A DNA stretch of 64,000 nt. It comes from Spirosoma luteum DSM 19990 (lineage in GTDB: Bacteria; Bacteroidota; Bacteroidia; Cytophagales; Spirosomataceae). Positions 17,799 through 26,847 of this stretch are shown here, piece after piece. A program made the position numbers and the translations under genes. The stretch is from assembly GCF_000374065.1 (NCBI RefSeq), contig NZ_KB893248.1:100541-164540 (forward strand). The letters run 5' to 3'. The notes beneath the pieces are model-generated. The model did no database searches and was not told where the DNA came from. It worked only from the letters and a program-made list of their open reading frames with translations. Positions within the stretch are counted from its first letter, which is position 1. Each line of letters begins with the position of its first letter.

Positions 17799-20700
17799 CT
17801 ACTTATTCCCCGATGCATTTGCGCGACCCGATAGTAAGCACTGGTTTAGTCGTAACCCCTGCGAGTTGACCGCTGTTACCAACAGCAGTTGATTATTTTT
17901 TCTCCGCAGCAGCGCCGACGACCGGGCATCACCTTGAATTATCAGGCCACTGGCTACCGGGTTGAGCGACTTGAACTGCCCCCTGCCATTGCCCAGCAGC
18001 ACTGTGCCCACAGAAGCATCTTCCCGACCCATGTTTACTTCATTAGGGTAAAAATTCCCCGTGAGCACGGCGTCCAGATGCCCGTCGTGGTTGACGTCAT
18101 GCACCACAATGCCGAACACCGGTGCTACCTGGGCCGGTAGGGGCAGGGCGTGGAGAACAAAGTTTCCATTCCCCTGATTTTCGATGTACGCACTCTTCAG
18201 GTAGGTGGCCTGCGTCTGGTACGCACCTTTGCGCTCATCAGCCGAGAGGAGTTCGTCGAACGTAACGGCCGCGTACTCGTCAAATCGCTTATACTTCCGC
18301 CGAAACTGGATAACCTGCTGGTTTAGGGCATCGCGCGGGAGGGCCGGGTAGCAGATGCCACTGATGTAGTAGCCCATAAGCGGGTCTATCGTGCCGTCAC
18401 TATTGAAATCCTTGGCAACAATCCTGACGGGTTCATCGGCCGAAGCATGGTACAGGGTATTCAGCCCTTCGTTACCAGCCATATAGTCCATATCGCCATC
18501 GTGGTCAAAATCGCCCTGCGCCAGGCAGTTCCACCACCCTGCCGAATTCAGAACCTGCAAGGGCGATGCGGCTGTATTGAATGTTCCTTTCTGGTTTTTG
18601 TAGATGGTCAACGGCATCCACTCCCCGGCCAGCAGTAAATCGTCCCAGCCGTCGTTGTCGTAATCGGACCAGAGTGCCGAGCAAACCATACCCACCTGCA
18701 TCAGTGATGGGCAGCGTTGTTGGGTTACATCGGTAAAGTGAATGCCCTTTAGTGATGTGTCATTCTGAAGGAGGTAGCTACGGGCAGGTAGGGGATACTG
18801 GCCGGGAATCTGGCGGCCACCGACAAATAAATCCAGGTCGCCGTCGTGGTCGAAATCGCCCGCAACCACGCATGAACCACTGCCTGATAAGTCGGGTAGC
18901 GTTCCGGCAGAGGCTTCCATAAAATTACCCTGGCCATCGTTCAGGTAAAGCTGGTCCTGGTAAAAAGCCTTGTCGGTAACGGGTCGTTCGTTTCCGCCGT
19001 ATACCACGTACAGGTCCAGGTCCTTGTCACCATCAGCATCAAAAAATAAGGCATTGGTTGCTTCCCGGCTTCCCTGCGTCGGGAATGCTTTCTTTGTTAA
19101 TCTACCCGCAGCATTCTGCCAGAATAAAGCGGCTTCGCTGCCCCGGTACGAACCACCCACAAAACAGTCGTCCAGCCCATCGCCATTCACGTCGCCAACG
19201 GCCAGCGCAAAACCCGACCGCGAGCGCATTTTGTGCATGGCCGCCGTCTGTTTAAAATCTACATAATCCGACTCACGGTGTGTGAAGTTGATTGGATATT
19301 TCTCCGTTACATCGGCGAAAAGCGGTTGGGCCACCAGTGCCGGATTAAGCTTGTCTATTTTCTGTGCCTGTTTGTAGGCGAGTGTGAGGACCGTATCGAC
19401 CGGTACGGCACGTCGGATTTCCACCCACCCCCCCGGCCACTGAATCCGCAGCGAGTCAACCGCGCGGGCTTTCCCCAACCCAAAATGCAACACCGGTTCT
19501 ATGGAAGACAGATAGCCCCGCACCACGTTCAGTTCACAATACTGAATTTGCCCCCCCGACCAGACCGTTACGTTGGCCCCGATACCCTGCCGGTTGGCCG
19601 AATCGCCCTGTAGTTGAATGGTCAGGTAATGCTGTGCCGGATGCTGCTCCCGGCTATTGTTCCGGTAAATGAGAGCCTCCGCATCAACGTTGTTCACCAC
19701 TAGATCCAGGTCGCCGTCGTGGTCGAAATCAGCGTAGGCGGCTCCGTTGGCGAACGACTTTGTGTTAAGTCCCCAGGCTTTAGAAACATCGGAGAAGGAA
19801 CCACCGCCCACGTTCCGAAAGGCATAGTGCTCAAGCGGGATCTCGGGCACTTTTTCTAGTAAATCGAGTCGTTTCTGCGTGTTGTATTCGGTGGTGCCAA
19901 AGCCGGAAAAATCCTCGCTGAAATTGATGAAATCCCGGTCGGTGACATTTTTACGGTAGCCATTGGTGATGTACATGTCCTTCCAGCCATCGTTGTCGAA
20001 ATCGGCCAGCAAGGGTGCCCAGCTCCAGTCGGTTTGCGCCACACCCGCCAGCAGCCCAATTTCGCTAAACAGCGGTACGTTCATTCCGCCCGGATTGCCC
20101 CTGTTTAGTTGAAGCGAGTTGCGCATGTACTGCATCTGGTTGCCGTATTGGGGCGACACGCTCATCTCCTTGCGGTCGTAGTCCTGACCGGCCAGCATCA
20201 TTTTGAGCCGGTTGTTCTCCTTCGGCAGCATGTCTACCTGCATCAGGTCGGGCAGGGCGTCGTTATTGACATCAGCCGCATCAACGCCCATACCATACAT
20301 ACTGGTGTGGGCCATGGCCCGTTTGATTACGTTGGTGAAGTTCCCCTTCTCATCATTCAGGTAAAGAATATCACTGCTGGTGAAGTCATTGGAGCAGTAA
20401 ATGTCCGGGTAGCCATCGTTGTTGATATCACTGATAACCAGGCCAAGCCCTAACCCGTCGTAGGTGATGCCCGCTTCGGCTGATACATCGCTGAACACCG
20501 GATGCCCCGCCGGGCCAGTACCGTTGTTTCGGTACAGTTTGCCCGTGCTGGGGTGCGTGCCGTTCGACACGACTGGCCGAACGTGGGACGGGTTCTGAAA
20601 ATCGGGGGCCGTATTGAGCAGAAATACGTCGAGGTCGCCGTCGAGGTCGTAATCAAAAAAAGCAGACTGTGTGGTAAAGGCCGGGTCGGCCAGCCCGTAG

Positions 20701-21227
20701 GCTTTCGCCATTTCCCTGAATACGGGTTTCCCAGCCCGAAGGCCCTGATTCACGAACAGCAGGTTTTCAGTTTGTTTCAGGGCTGAGTGGCTGGCTACGG
20801 AGATGTAGATATCGAGCCAGCCGTCCTGATTGATATCGGTCATGACTACGCCCGAACACCAGCGGTCCGTAGTTAGTCCGGCCGCTTCCGTAATGTCATT
20901 GAAGACGAATGCGTTGTTTTCCTGGCTACCCTCATTCAGATACAGCCGACAACTGACCTGGTTACCGGTAAAAAATACGTCCGCAAACCCGTCGTTATTG
21001 ACATCCCCCACGGCTACGCCCCCGCCGTTGTAGAAATTGGTGAAGGTAAACCCATTCAGTTTCTCGCCGGGGGTCAGATTGTTGGCGAACGTTACGTGGG
21101 TCTGGCTACCGGGAAGTTGCTCGAACAGGGTAGGAGTAGAGGGATGACAGGCCCCTAACAGGCTACTCATCAGAGCAATACAGCGTACTATTGTCCAGTC
21201 AGTATTTATCATCACCCGTAAACGCAT
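17799..21227 (-). CDS. FG-GAP/VCBS repeat lipoprotein with ASPIC/UnbV domain
   Basis: This 1142-residue lipoprotein (lipobox LLGAC, Cys27; ATG 21212 is an alternative start) is built from many calcium-binding FG-GAP/VCBS repeats. These show as recurring D-x-N/D-x-D-G motifs such as GDVNNDGFADVFF, DINQDGWLDIYI and DFDHDGDLDLF, forming one or two beta-propellers. An ASPIC/UnbV domain lies near residues 530-620 (GIGANVTVWSGG...LHFGLG). Such proteins are common next to SusCD pairs in Cytophagales and are thought to act at the cell surface, but their activity is not established. It follows susD by 71 bp with a strong hairpin between. Confidence 0.9.
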   Translation of the reverse strand: MRLRVMINTDWTIVRCIALMSSLLGACHPSTPTLFEQLPGSQTHVTFANNLTPGEKLNGFTFTNFYNGGGVAVGDVNNDGFADVFFTGNQVSCRLYLNEGSQENNAFVFNDITEAAGLTTDRWCSGVVMTDINQDGWLDIYISVASHSALKQTENLLFVNQGLRAGKPVFREMAKAYGLADPAFTTQSAFFDYDLDGDLDVFLLNTAPDFQNPSHVRPVVSNGTHPSTGKLYRNNGTGPAGHPVFSDVSAEAGITYDGLGLGLVISDINNDGYPDIYCSNDFTSSDILYLNDEKGNFTNVIKRAMAHTSMYGMGVDAADVNNDALPDLMQVDMLPKENNRLKMMLAGQDYDRKEMSVSPQYGNQMQYMRNSLQLNRGNPGGMNVPLFSEIGLLAGVAQTDWSWAPLLADFDNDGWKDMYITNGYRKNVTDRDFINFSEDFSGFGTTEYNTQKRLDLLEKVPEIPLEHYAFRNVGGGSFSDVSKAWGLNTKSFANGAAYADFDHDGDLDLVVNNVDAEALIYRNNSREQHPAQHYLTIQLQGDSANRQGIGANVTVWSGGQIQYCELNVVRGYLSSIEPVLHFGLGKARAVDSLRIQWPGGWVEIRRAVPVDTVLTLAYKQAQKIDKLNPALVAQPLFADVTEKYPINFTHRESDYVDFKQTAAMHKMRSRSGFALAVGDVNGDGLDDCFVGGSYRGSEAALFWQNAAGRLTKKAFPTQGSREATNALFFDADGDKDLDLYVVYGGNERPVTDKAFYQDQLYLNDGQGNFMEASAGTLPDLSGSGSCVVAGDFDHDGDLDLFVGGRQIPGQYPLPARSYLLQNDTSLKGIHFTDVTQQRCPSLMQVGMVCSALWSDYDNDGWDDLLLAGEWMPLTIYKNQKGTFNTAASPLQVLNSAGWWNCLAQGDFDHDGDMDYMAGNEGLNTLYHASADEPVRIVAKDFNSDGTIDPLMGYYISGICYPALPRDALNQQVIQFRRKYKRFDEYAAVTFDELLSADERKGAYQTQATYLKSAYIENQGNGNFVLHALPLPAQVAPVFGIVVHDVNHDGHLDAVLTGNFYPNEVNMGREDASVGTVLLGNGRGQFKSLNPVASGLIIQGDARSSALLRRKNNQLLLVTAVNSQGLRLNQCLLSGRANASGNK

Positions 21228-21241
21228 TATGCTATAATTGA

Positions 21242-21270
21242 CAATGACACCGGGTATCCCGGTGTCATTG
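21242..21270 (-). promoter_or_regulatory. 13-bp perfect hairpin between susD and the FG-GAP gene
   Basis: The stem 21242-21254 pairs perfectly with 21258-21270 around a 3-nt loop (core ACACCGGG/CCCGGTGT). It starts only 15 bp upstream of the FG-GAP start codon and has no T tract on the minus strand. It is more likely an mRNA-stabilising or processing element protecting the susCD message than a full terminator. Confidence 0.65.
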
Positions 21271-21298
21271 GTCAGTAAATCTAACGTATGTAAAACGA

Positions 21299-22843
21299 TT
21301 AATAGCCGGGGTTCTGTCCTTTCACGCCAATAGACGGATTATTATCGATTTCCTGCTGAGGAATAGGCAACAGCTCGGTTTTTCCTTTCACAAAATAGGC
21401 AAGAGGCTCCGTTTTTAGTTTGCCCAGCTTCCGCCACCGCAGAAGGTCGTGGTTCCGGATTTCTTCGCCACTAAACTCAACCCGACGCTCGTGAACAATG
21501 GCGGCAAATACCTGGTCTTTATTCGACACGGGGTAGTTGGCGGTTGGGTACAAGGGCATGGCTACGCTGGCGCGGGCACGGGTCATGTTCAGGTACGTAA
21601 CGGCACTGGCCAGATTTCCCAGTTCGTTTTCGCACTCGGCCATAGCCAGCAGAGTTTCGGCATACCGCATGATGCGCTGATTGATTCCACCGGTCAGGAA
21701 CCCGCCGGGGTCAATTCGGTACATCAGGCTATATTTCCGCCAGCTCACTTTCTGCTCTACACCATCTACGATGGACGTGTTACCAGCCTGCGCTGCGGCA
21801 GTGAGTACGGTTTTACCGCTGTTGAAAAGGTCGCCCGTTGAATAGAACGATTTGGTATACCGGGGGTCGAGTTTTGCATCGCCCTTGCTGGGCCGCTCAA
21901 ATTCGTTGAGCAGACTGTTGGATGGAATGAGGTTGCGCCATCCGATTGCCGAATACTCCTGCGTCCGAACGGTTTCTTCGCCGGCTGCTGCGCCATCGGC
22001 ATCGCCGTTCCAGTTGAATGAGCCACCCGATGGCAGAAAATTGATCTCCCAGATTGACTCTTTGTTGAACTCGGCTTCCTCCGTGAAATTGTCGAAAAAT
22101 TCGCCCATTAACTGGTACGTACCGGACGTTATCAGTTTCTGCAATTCGGTTTTAGCATTCGCATAATCACCCTGCTGCATATACACGCGGGCCAATAGCA
22201 TAGTAGCCGCTCCCTTTGTTGCCCGGCCCTGGTTGGACGCATCGTAGGTAGCGGGTAACGCATTCTGAGCCGCCTTAAGATCGGCAATAACAAATGCATA
22301 TACATCGGCTTCCGGTGAACGAGCAAGCGAACCATCCAGCGATGTTACGTAACTTTTATAGAGCGGAACCCCACCCCACATGCTAACCAGGTCGAAATAA
22401 GACCAGGCCCGCAGAAACTTTGCTTCACCCACTGCCTGAGTAGAGACCGCTGCTGACAAGGCGGTTGCCGTAGCAGCCTTGTCAATAACCACATTGGCCC
22501 GGTGAATGACCCGATAGTTTCCCTGCCAGACGGAACTTACCAATGCATTACTGGCATCGTACGTACCTATTAGCAACTGGTTGCGTGGAACTTCGAGCCC
22601 CGCACCGCCCGGCGCCATATCGTCGGAGCGCAGGTCTTGGGTAAACCACCACTCCCGTGCTATCAGATTTGTTGATTGAAGCGCTGCGTACACGCCATTT
22701 ATCGCACTCCTGATCTGAACATCATTCTGAAAATAGCTGTCGGTGGTAACAGCATTCGGATTAAGCTGATTTAAGCCTTCCTCTTTACACCCAACTGTTG
22801 CGCCCAATATCAGCGCGCTAACCAGCAGATAAGATTTATTCAT
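21299..22843 (-). CDS. RagB/SusD family surface lipoprotein
   Basis: This 514-residue lipoprotein (ATVGC, lipidated Cys19) has SusD features: an N-terminal SusD-like domain (NAVTTDSYFQNDVQIRSAINGVYAAL), a TPR-like segment (GEAKFLRAWSYFDLVSMWGGVPL) and a C-terminal part ending in LLPIPQQEIDNNPSIGVKGQ...GY. It lies 32 bp downstream of its SusC partner and would form the lid of that transporter. No glycoside hydrolase lies next to this pair, so the substrate cannot be guessed from context. Confidence 0.95.
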   Translation of the reverse strand: MNKSYLLVSALILGATVGCKEEGLNQLNPNAVTTDSYFQNDVQIRSAINGVYAALQSTNLIAREWWFTQDLRSDDMAPGGAGLEVPRNQLLIGTYDASNALVSSVWQGNYRVIHRANVVIDKAATATALSAAVSTQAVGEAKFLRAWSYFDLVSMWGGVPLYKSYVTSLDGSLARSPEADVYAFVIADLKAAQNALPATYDASNQGRATKGAATMLLARVYMQQGDYANAKTELQKLITSGTYQLMGEFFDNFTEEAEFNKESIWEINFLPSGGSFNWNGDADGAAAGEETVRTQEYSAIGWRNLIPSNSLLNEFERPSKGDAKLDPRYTKSFYSTGDLFNSGKTVLTAAAQAGNTSIVDGVEQKVSWRKYSLMYRIDPGGFLTGGINQRIMRYAETLLAMAECENELGNLASAVTYLNMTRARASVAMPLYPTANYPVSNKDQVFAAIVHERRVEFSGEEIRNHDLLRWRKLGKLKTEPLAYFVKGKTELLPIPQQEIDNNPSIGVKGQNPGY

Positions 22844-22875
22844 GAAACTATGATTTTAGGGTGTTGAAAAATCGA

Positions 22876-25800
22876 TTAGAAAGTAAGCTGAAGACCAGCC
22901 AAAACTGTCCGGGATTGTGGAAAGTTAGCGTAGTCGATACCATTCCGCAGCAACGTACCATTCCGGGAACCGACTTCGGGATCGTAGCCGGTGTACTTGG
23001 TCAGGGTCAGCAGGTTCTGGCTTGATACGTACACCCGGACTTTGCTAACAACATTATTAGTCAAACTGCCGAGTGTTTTAACCGGGATTGAGTAACCAAT
23101 AGTCAGGTTCTTGATGCGCATGTACGAACCATCTTCGAGAAAACGGTCTGACGTACGGCTGTTATTGTTGGGGTCACCACTAATCGACCGCGGAACGTCG
23201 GTATTCGAATTGGTAGGCGTCCAGGCATTTAGCACGGCCGGTCCTGCATTGAACAGCCGCAGCTGGCCCTGCGTAACAACTTTGGTACCGTTATAAATCT
23301 TATTACCCTGTACTCCCTGCAGGTACAGCGTAAAGTCGAAATTTTTATACGTGCCGGAAAGATTGGCGCCGTAGTTGAACTTCGGTATGTAACTGCCCAG
23401 GTAGGTTCGGTCATTGGCGTCGATCTTACCATCGCCGTTGAGGTCTTTGAACCGGATATCACCGGGGGCTGCATTGGCCAGATAAGGCGTTTTGTCGTTA
23501 CCATCAATAGCATTGGCAGCGTTAATTTCTGCCTGACTCTGAAAAATGCCATCGACCTGGTAGCCGTAAAACGATTGAACGGGTTGCCCAACTTCGGTTT
23601 TTGTTATGTCGTAACCACCGTAATCAGCGTCCTGACCAGCATAGATGGAGGCCGTTGGTGTCGCCAGGCTTAGTACCCGGTTGCGGGTAATACCGACGTT
23701 AGCCGATGCGTTTCCGCGGAAATCACCCTTAGCGAAGTTGTATCCTGCCTGGAATTCATAGCCCCAGTTTTTCATGCTGCCAATGTTGGCCACCGGCGCG
23801 TTGCTATACCCAATGGAGTTCGGAATTGGCACGGCCAGAATCAAACCATTTGTGTTCCGATTGTATACTTCAGCCGAGAAGGTGATACGGTTATTAAACA
23901 AGCCGCCATCTATTCCCAGGTTGACCATGTCGGTCGTTTCCCATTTCAGGTCTGTATTTCCCAGCCCATTGAAATACGAACCCAGGCTATTGGCTGAGCC
24001 GAAGGGATAAGCCGTTGCATCGGCATTTACCAGCGACTGCCAGGCATAGTTACCAATGCCATTAAAGCCGGTTTTGCCATAGCTGGCTCGTAATTTCAGT
24101 TCAGAAAATTGGGGCAATCCTTTCATGAATCCTTCCTGATTAATGCGCCAGCCGACCGATGCGGATGGGAAGTTACCCCACTTGTTACCGGGAGCAAACA
24201 ACGAAGAACCGTCGCGTCGAATGGAGGCACTAAGCAGGTACTTACCGGCATATTCGTAGTTGATACGGCCTACATACGAAATTAATTCCGTCACAAAGCG
24301 AGCACTGTTTACCGATGGATTGCTTACGCCCTGAATCACGTTCAGGTCATTGTTTGGCCGGGTGCCGGAACCGTTCAAATTGGTAAATGTTGACTTTTGG
24401 TTTTCGGCCACTGCCAGCACATTAAACTCGTGCTTACCAAATGTCTTATCGAATGTAAGCTGGTTGGTAAATATCTGCGAGATATTGGTGCTGCGGTTAT
24501 CGGTAATAGTAGCCGACGTGCGGCCGCTATACCCATCATTATAAATCGGCAAAAATCCGGTTGTTGTTCCGAAGCCCAGATCAGCTCCGTAGTTGAAGCG
24601 GTAGCGGAGATTGCTGGTCAGCTTCACTTCGGCATATACGGTTGCAAACGCTTTCAGGAACTTGTTTCTGGTGATATCCAATGCGGGAGCGCGGAGCGGA
24701 TTTTCAGGGTCGGTTCCATCCAGCGCGGTTGGCGCGCTAAAGCCGCCCATTTTCGTTGGGTCTGTTGCCGGAAAGTAAGGCACCATCCGCAGGGCGTTCA
24801 TCAACTGGGAACGGTTCCCCGTGGTTTCAGGGCGCTGGTTGCTGTAAGATGCGGTCAGTGTCTGGCCAATCGTCAGGAACTTGGCTACCTGGTGATCCGA
24901 ATTAAGTCGCAGCGACCCCCGCTCGAAGCTGGTACCCTGCTGAATACCCTGTTGGTTGAAATAGTTTCCGGAGGCAAAGAACCGGGAAACAGTATTACCG
25001 CCCGAAAGCGATAGCTGCTGCTGCTGAATAGGCGCATTGCGGAACAGCTCGTTTTGCCAGTTGGTTTCTGTCTGGGCAAACGTTTGGGTAGCACCAGGAT
25101 AGATAGGCGTGTTCAGGTTGCCTAGACGACTTGGCAGCGGAAAACCAGCGTTCGATGTCAGTGCCGTGGCATACTGAACGTACTGATCGCGGTTAAGCAC
25201 GTCGATCTTTTTCCAGGCACTTTGCGTACCCACGTACGAGTCGATGGTAATCCGCACCCGGTTATCCCGGCTTCCTTTTTTGGTGGTAATGAGCACGACG
25301 CCATTAGCTGCCCGTGAACCATAAATAGCGGCTGAACTGGCATCCTTCAACACCTCCAACGACTCGATGTCATTGGTATTAAAGCTGTTGAGGTCACCAG
25401 TTGGTACACCGTCAATCACGTATAATGGGCCAGACCCGTAGTTGATTGAACCAACACCCCGGATTTGTACGGTTGGTGCCGTACCAGGCCCACCGTTATT
25501 GACAACCGATACGCCGGGAACCCGTCCCTGAAGGGCAGCTGATACGTTCGGTACAGGTAAGGCCGTAAGTTCTTTGGTCGTTACCGTCGATACGGCACCC
25601 GTGAGTGATGAACGTTTCTGGGTACCATACCCTACCACCACGACCTCGTCCAGGGAGCCCGCATCGGCTTCCAGCGATACGTTGATGGTGCTTTGATTAC
25701 CTACCGTAACCTCTTTTCTCTTATAGCCGATGAAACTATATACCAATACGGCATTACCGTTAGGTACATCAATCCGGTACGCACCCCGACTGTCGCTGGT

Positions 25801-26004
25801 GGTACCGCGCGTTGTGCCTTTGATCTGGATATTGACACCCACCAGCGCGCTACCTGTTTCATCAAGTACGGTACCAGTTACGGATTGGTCGGCGGGTGCT
25901 TTTGCCCATAGGGTAGTCGTTAACAGAATACACACCAGTAGCTGGCAACACAATGGATGCAGAATTTTAGGTAAAAAGGATTTTAACTGTAGTTGATTTG
26001 ACAT
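22876..26004 (-). CDS. SusC/RagA TonB-dependent outer-membrane transporter without STN domain
   Basis: The protein has 1042 residues. After the signal peptide come a carboxypeptidase-regulatory-like domain (about residues 40-115, VTGTVLDETGSALVGVNIQI), the VVVGYGTQ motif, the plug (IRGVGSINYGSGPLYVIDGV) and the barrel, ending in aromatic LAGLQLTF as outer-membrane proteins do. It lacks the STN domain present in the other SusC of this window, and no sigma/FecR pair precedes it. It is therefore probably controlled by a one-component regulator, most likely of the LacI type given the operator upstream. Confidence 0.95.
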   Translation of the reverse strand: MSNQLQLKSFLPKILHPLCCQLLVCILLTTTLWAKAPADQSVTGTVLDETGSALVGVNIQIKGTTRGTTSDSRGAYRIDVPNGNAVLVYSFIGYKRKEVTVGNQSTINVSLEADAGSLDEVVVVGYGTQKRSSLTGAVSTVTTKELTALPVPNVSAALQGRVPGVSVVNNGGPGTAPTVQIRGVGSINYGSGPLYVIDGVPTGDLNSFNTNDIESLEVLKDASSAAIYGSRAANGVVLITTKKGSRDNRVRITIDSYVGTQSAWKKIDVLNRDQYVQYATALTSNAGFPLPSRLGNLNTPIYPGATQTFAQTETNWQNELFRNAPIQQQQLSLSGGNTVSRFFASGNYFNQQGIQQGTSFERGSLRLNSDHQVAKFLTIGQTLTASYSNQRPETTGNRSQLMNALRMVPYFPATDPTKMGGFSAPTALDGTDPENPLRAPALDITRNKFLKAFATVYAEVKLTSNLRYRFNYGADLGFGTTTGFLPIYNDGYSGRTSATITDNRSTNISQIFTNQLTFDKTFGKHEFNVLAVAENQKSTFTNLNGSGTRPNNDLNVIQGVSNPSVNSARFVTELISYVGRINYEYAGKYLLSASIRRDGSSLFAPGNKWGNFPSASVGWRINQEGFMKGLPQFSELKLRASYGKTGFNGIGNYAWQSLVNADATAYPFGSANSLGSYFNGLGNTDLKWETTDMVNLGIDGGLFNNRITFSAEVYNRNTNGLILAVPIPNSIGYSNAPVANIGSMKNWGYEFQAGYNFAKGDFRGNASANVGITRNRVLSLATPTASIYAGQDADYGGYDITKTEVGQPVQSFYGYQVDGIFQSQAEINAANAIDGNDKTPYLANAAPGDIRFKDLNGDGKIDANDRTYLGSYIPKFNYGANLSGTYKNFDFTLYLQGVQGNKIYNGTKVVTQGQLRLFNAGPAVLNAWTPTNSNTDVPRSISGDPNNNSRTSDRFLEDGSYMRIKNLTIGYSIPVKTLGSLTNNVVSKVRVYVSSQNLLTLTKYTGYDPEVGSRNGTLLRNGIDYANFPQSRTVLAGLQLTF

Positions 26005-26472
26005 AAATGTAGGGTTTAAAGAGTTGGTTGTCAGGTTATTTGTTTATACAGGGCAATGGGTTCTCCCCTCCATTTCTGGATTTCTTTTTCTGCGGGTGAA
26101 TGGGAGGCAATAGTGTATAGATGGTAAGAGTAATACTACTACTTCATTTGCGAAAGTGAGGCTGAATCAGGCATAAGCTAATTGATGGCATTTGGTGGAA
26201 GGAATTGACGAAACAAAAAGGTGAAATATGTTTCAACTAGTCTGTTTGTAAGCATTAGTACCGATTTGGAATCGATGAGGCCTTGTATCGGGCGTCATCG
26301 ACAAGCAACTGATGCTTTGCTCTTATCATTTTCATGAGTAATGCAGCTTATAACCAGATGAAGGTTCGATACCTTGAAAACAGGATAGTTACTATCGTTT
26401 AGCTGTAGATGAATACTATTTATTCTTTGAAGAATTTAATACTGGGACAAATTAACAGTATGAGTTCCATAG

Positions 26473-26488
26473 TTGCAATCGGTTGCAA
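26473..26488. promoter_or_regulatory. LacI-type operator upstream of the second susC
   Basis: The 16-bp sequence TTGCAATCGGTTGCAA is symmetric except at two inner positions. It has the central CG and flanking TTGCAA half-sites typical of LacI-family operators. It lies in the 843-bp gene-free gap 26005-26847, about 470 bp upstream of susC. On the minus strand its TTG could double as a -33 element, with TAATTTG about 21 bp downstream. Apart from this site and the hairpin at 26762-26781, I recognised nothing in the gap, which would give susC a leader of about 430 nt. Confidence 0.65.
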
Positions 26489-26761
26489 TTATTTTTTTTG
26501 TAATTAATCTAAGTTGTATGTTACAAGTTTGTTTTGAGTGAGTAGGCCAACAAAAACAGTACGATCTTGCTCAAAAATCCAGCTTCAGTCACTGCATGAA
26601 TCGTCTTAGGGTAGGCCTTAGCTAGATAAAACTGACAGCCATAAAAATACAAAGGAGGTATTTGAGAATGCTCTGAGCTGAGATTAACTCAAAGTATTCA
26701 AAAATATGAGATTATGGGTTATTAAATAGTATTAACTGGCCCCTGTCTGCCCGTCCTCAGT

Positions 26762-26781
26762 TATGCCAGTGATCTGGCATA
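26762..26781. terminator. Short hairpin after the ALDH gene
   Basis: A perfect 8-bp stem TATGCCAG/CTGGCATA has a TGAT loop, about 67 bp past the aldehyde dehydrogenase stop codon. There is no T tract on either strand, so it is a poor terminator candidate. Confidence 0.35.
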
Positions 26782-26847
26782 GTGACAGCTTATTTGCCTG
26801 TAATGAAATGGAGTTACTGGCTATTCATACCCTACACATCCCTGTTC

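Noticed and set aside
26362..26377. A tRNA T-arm-like sequence (AAGGTTCGATACCTT)
   Set aside because: No matching acceptor stem, D-arm or anticodon arm could be folded at the right distances on either strand.
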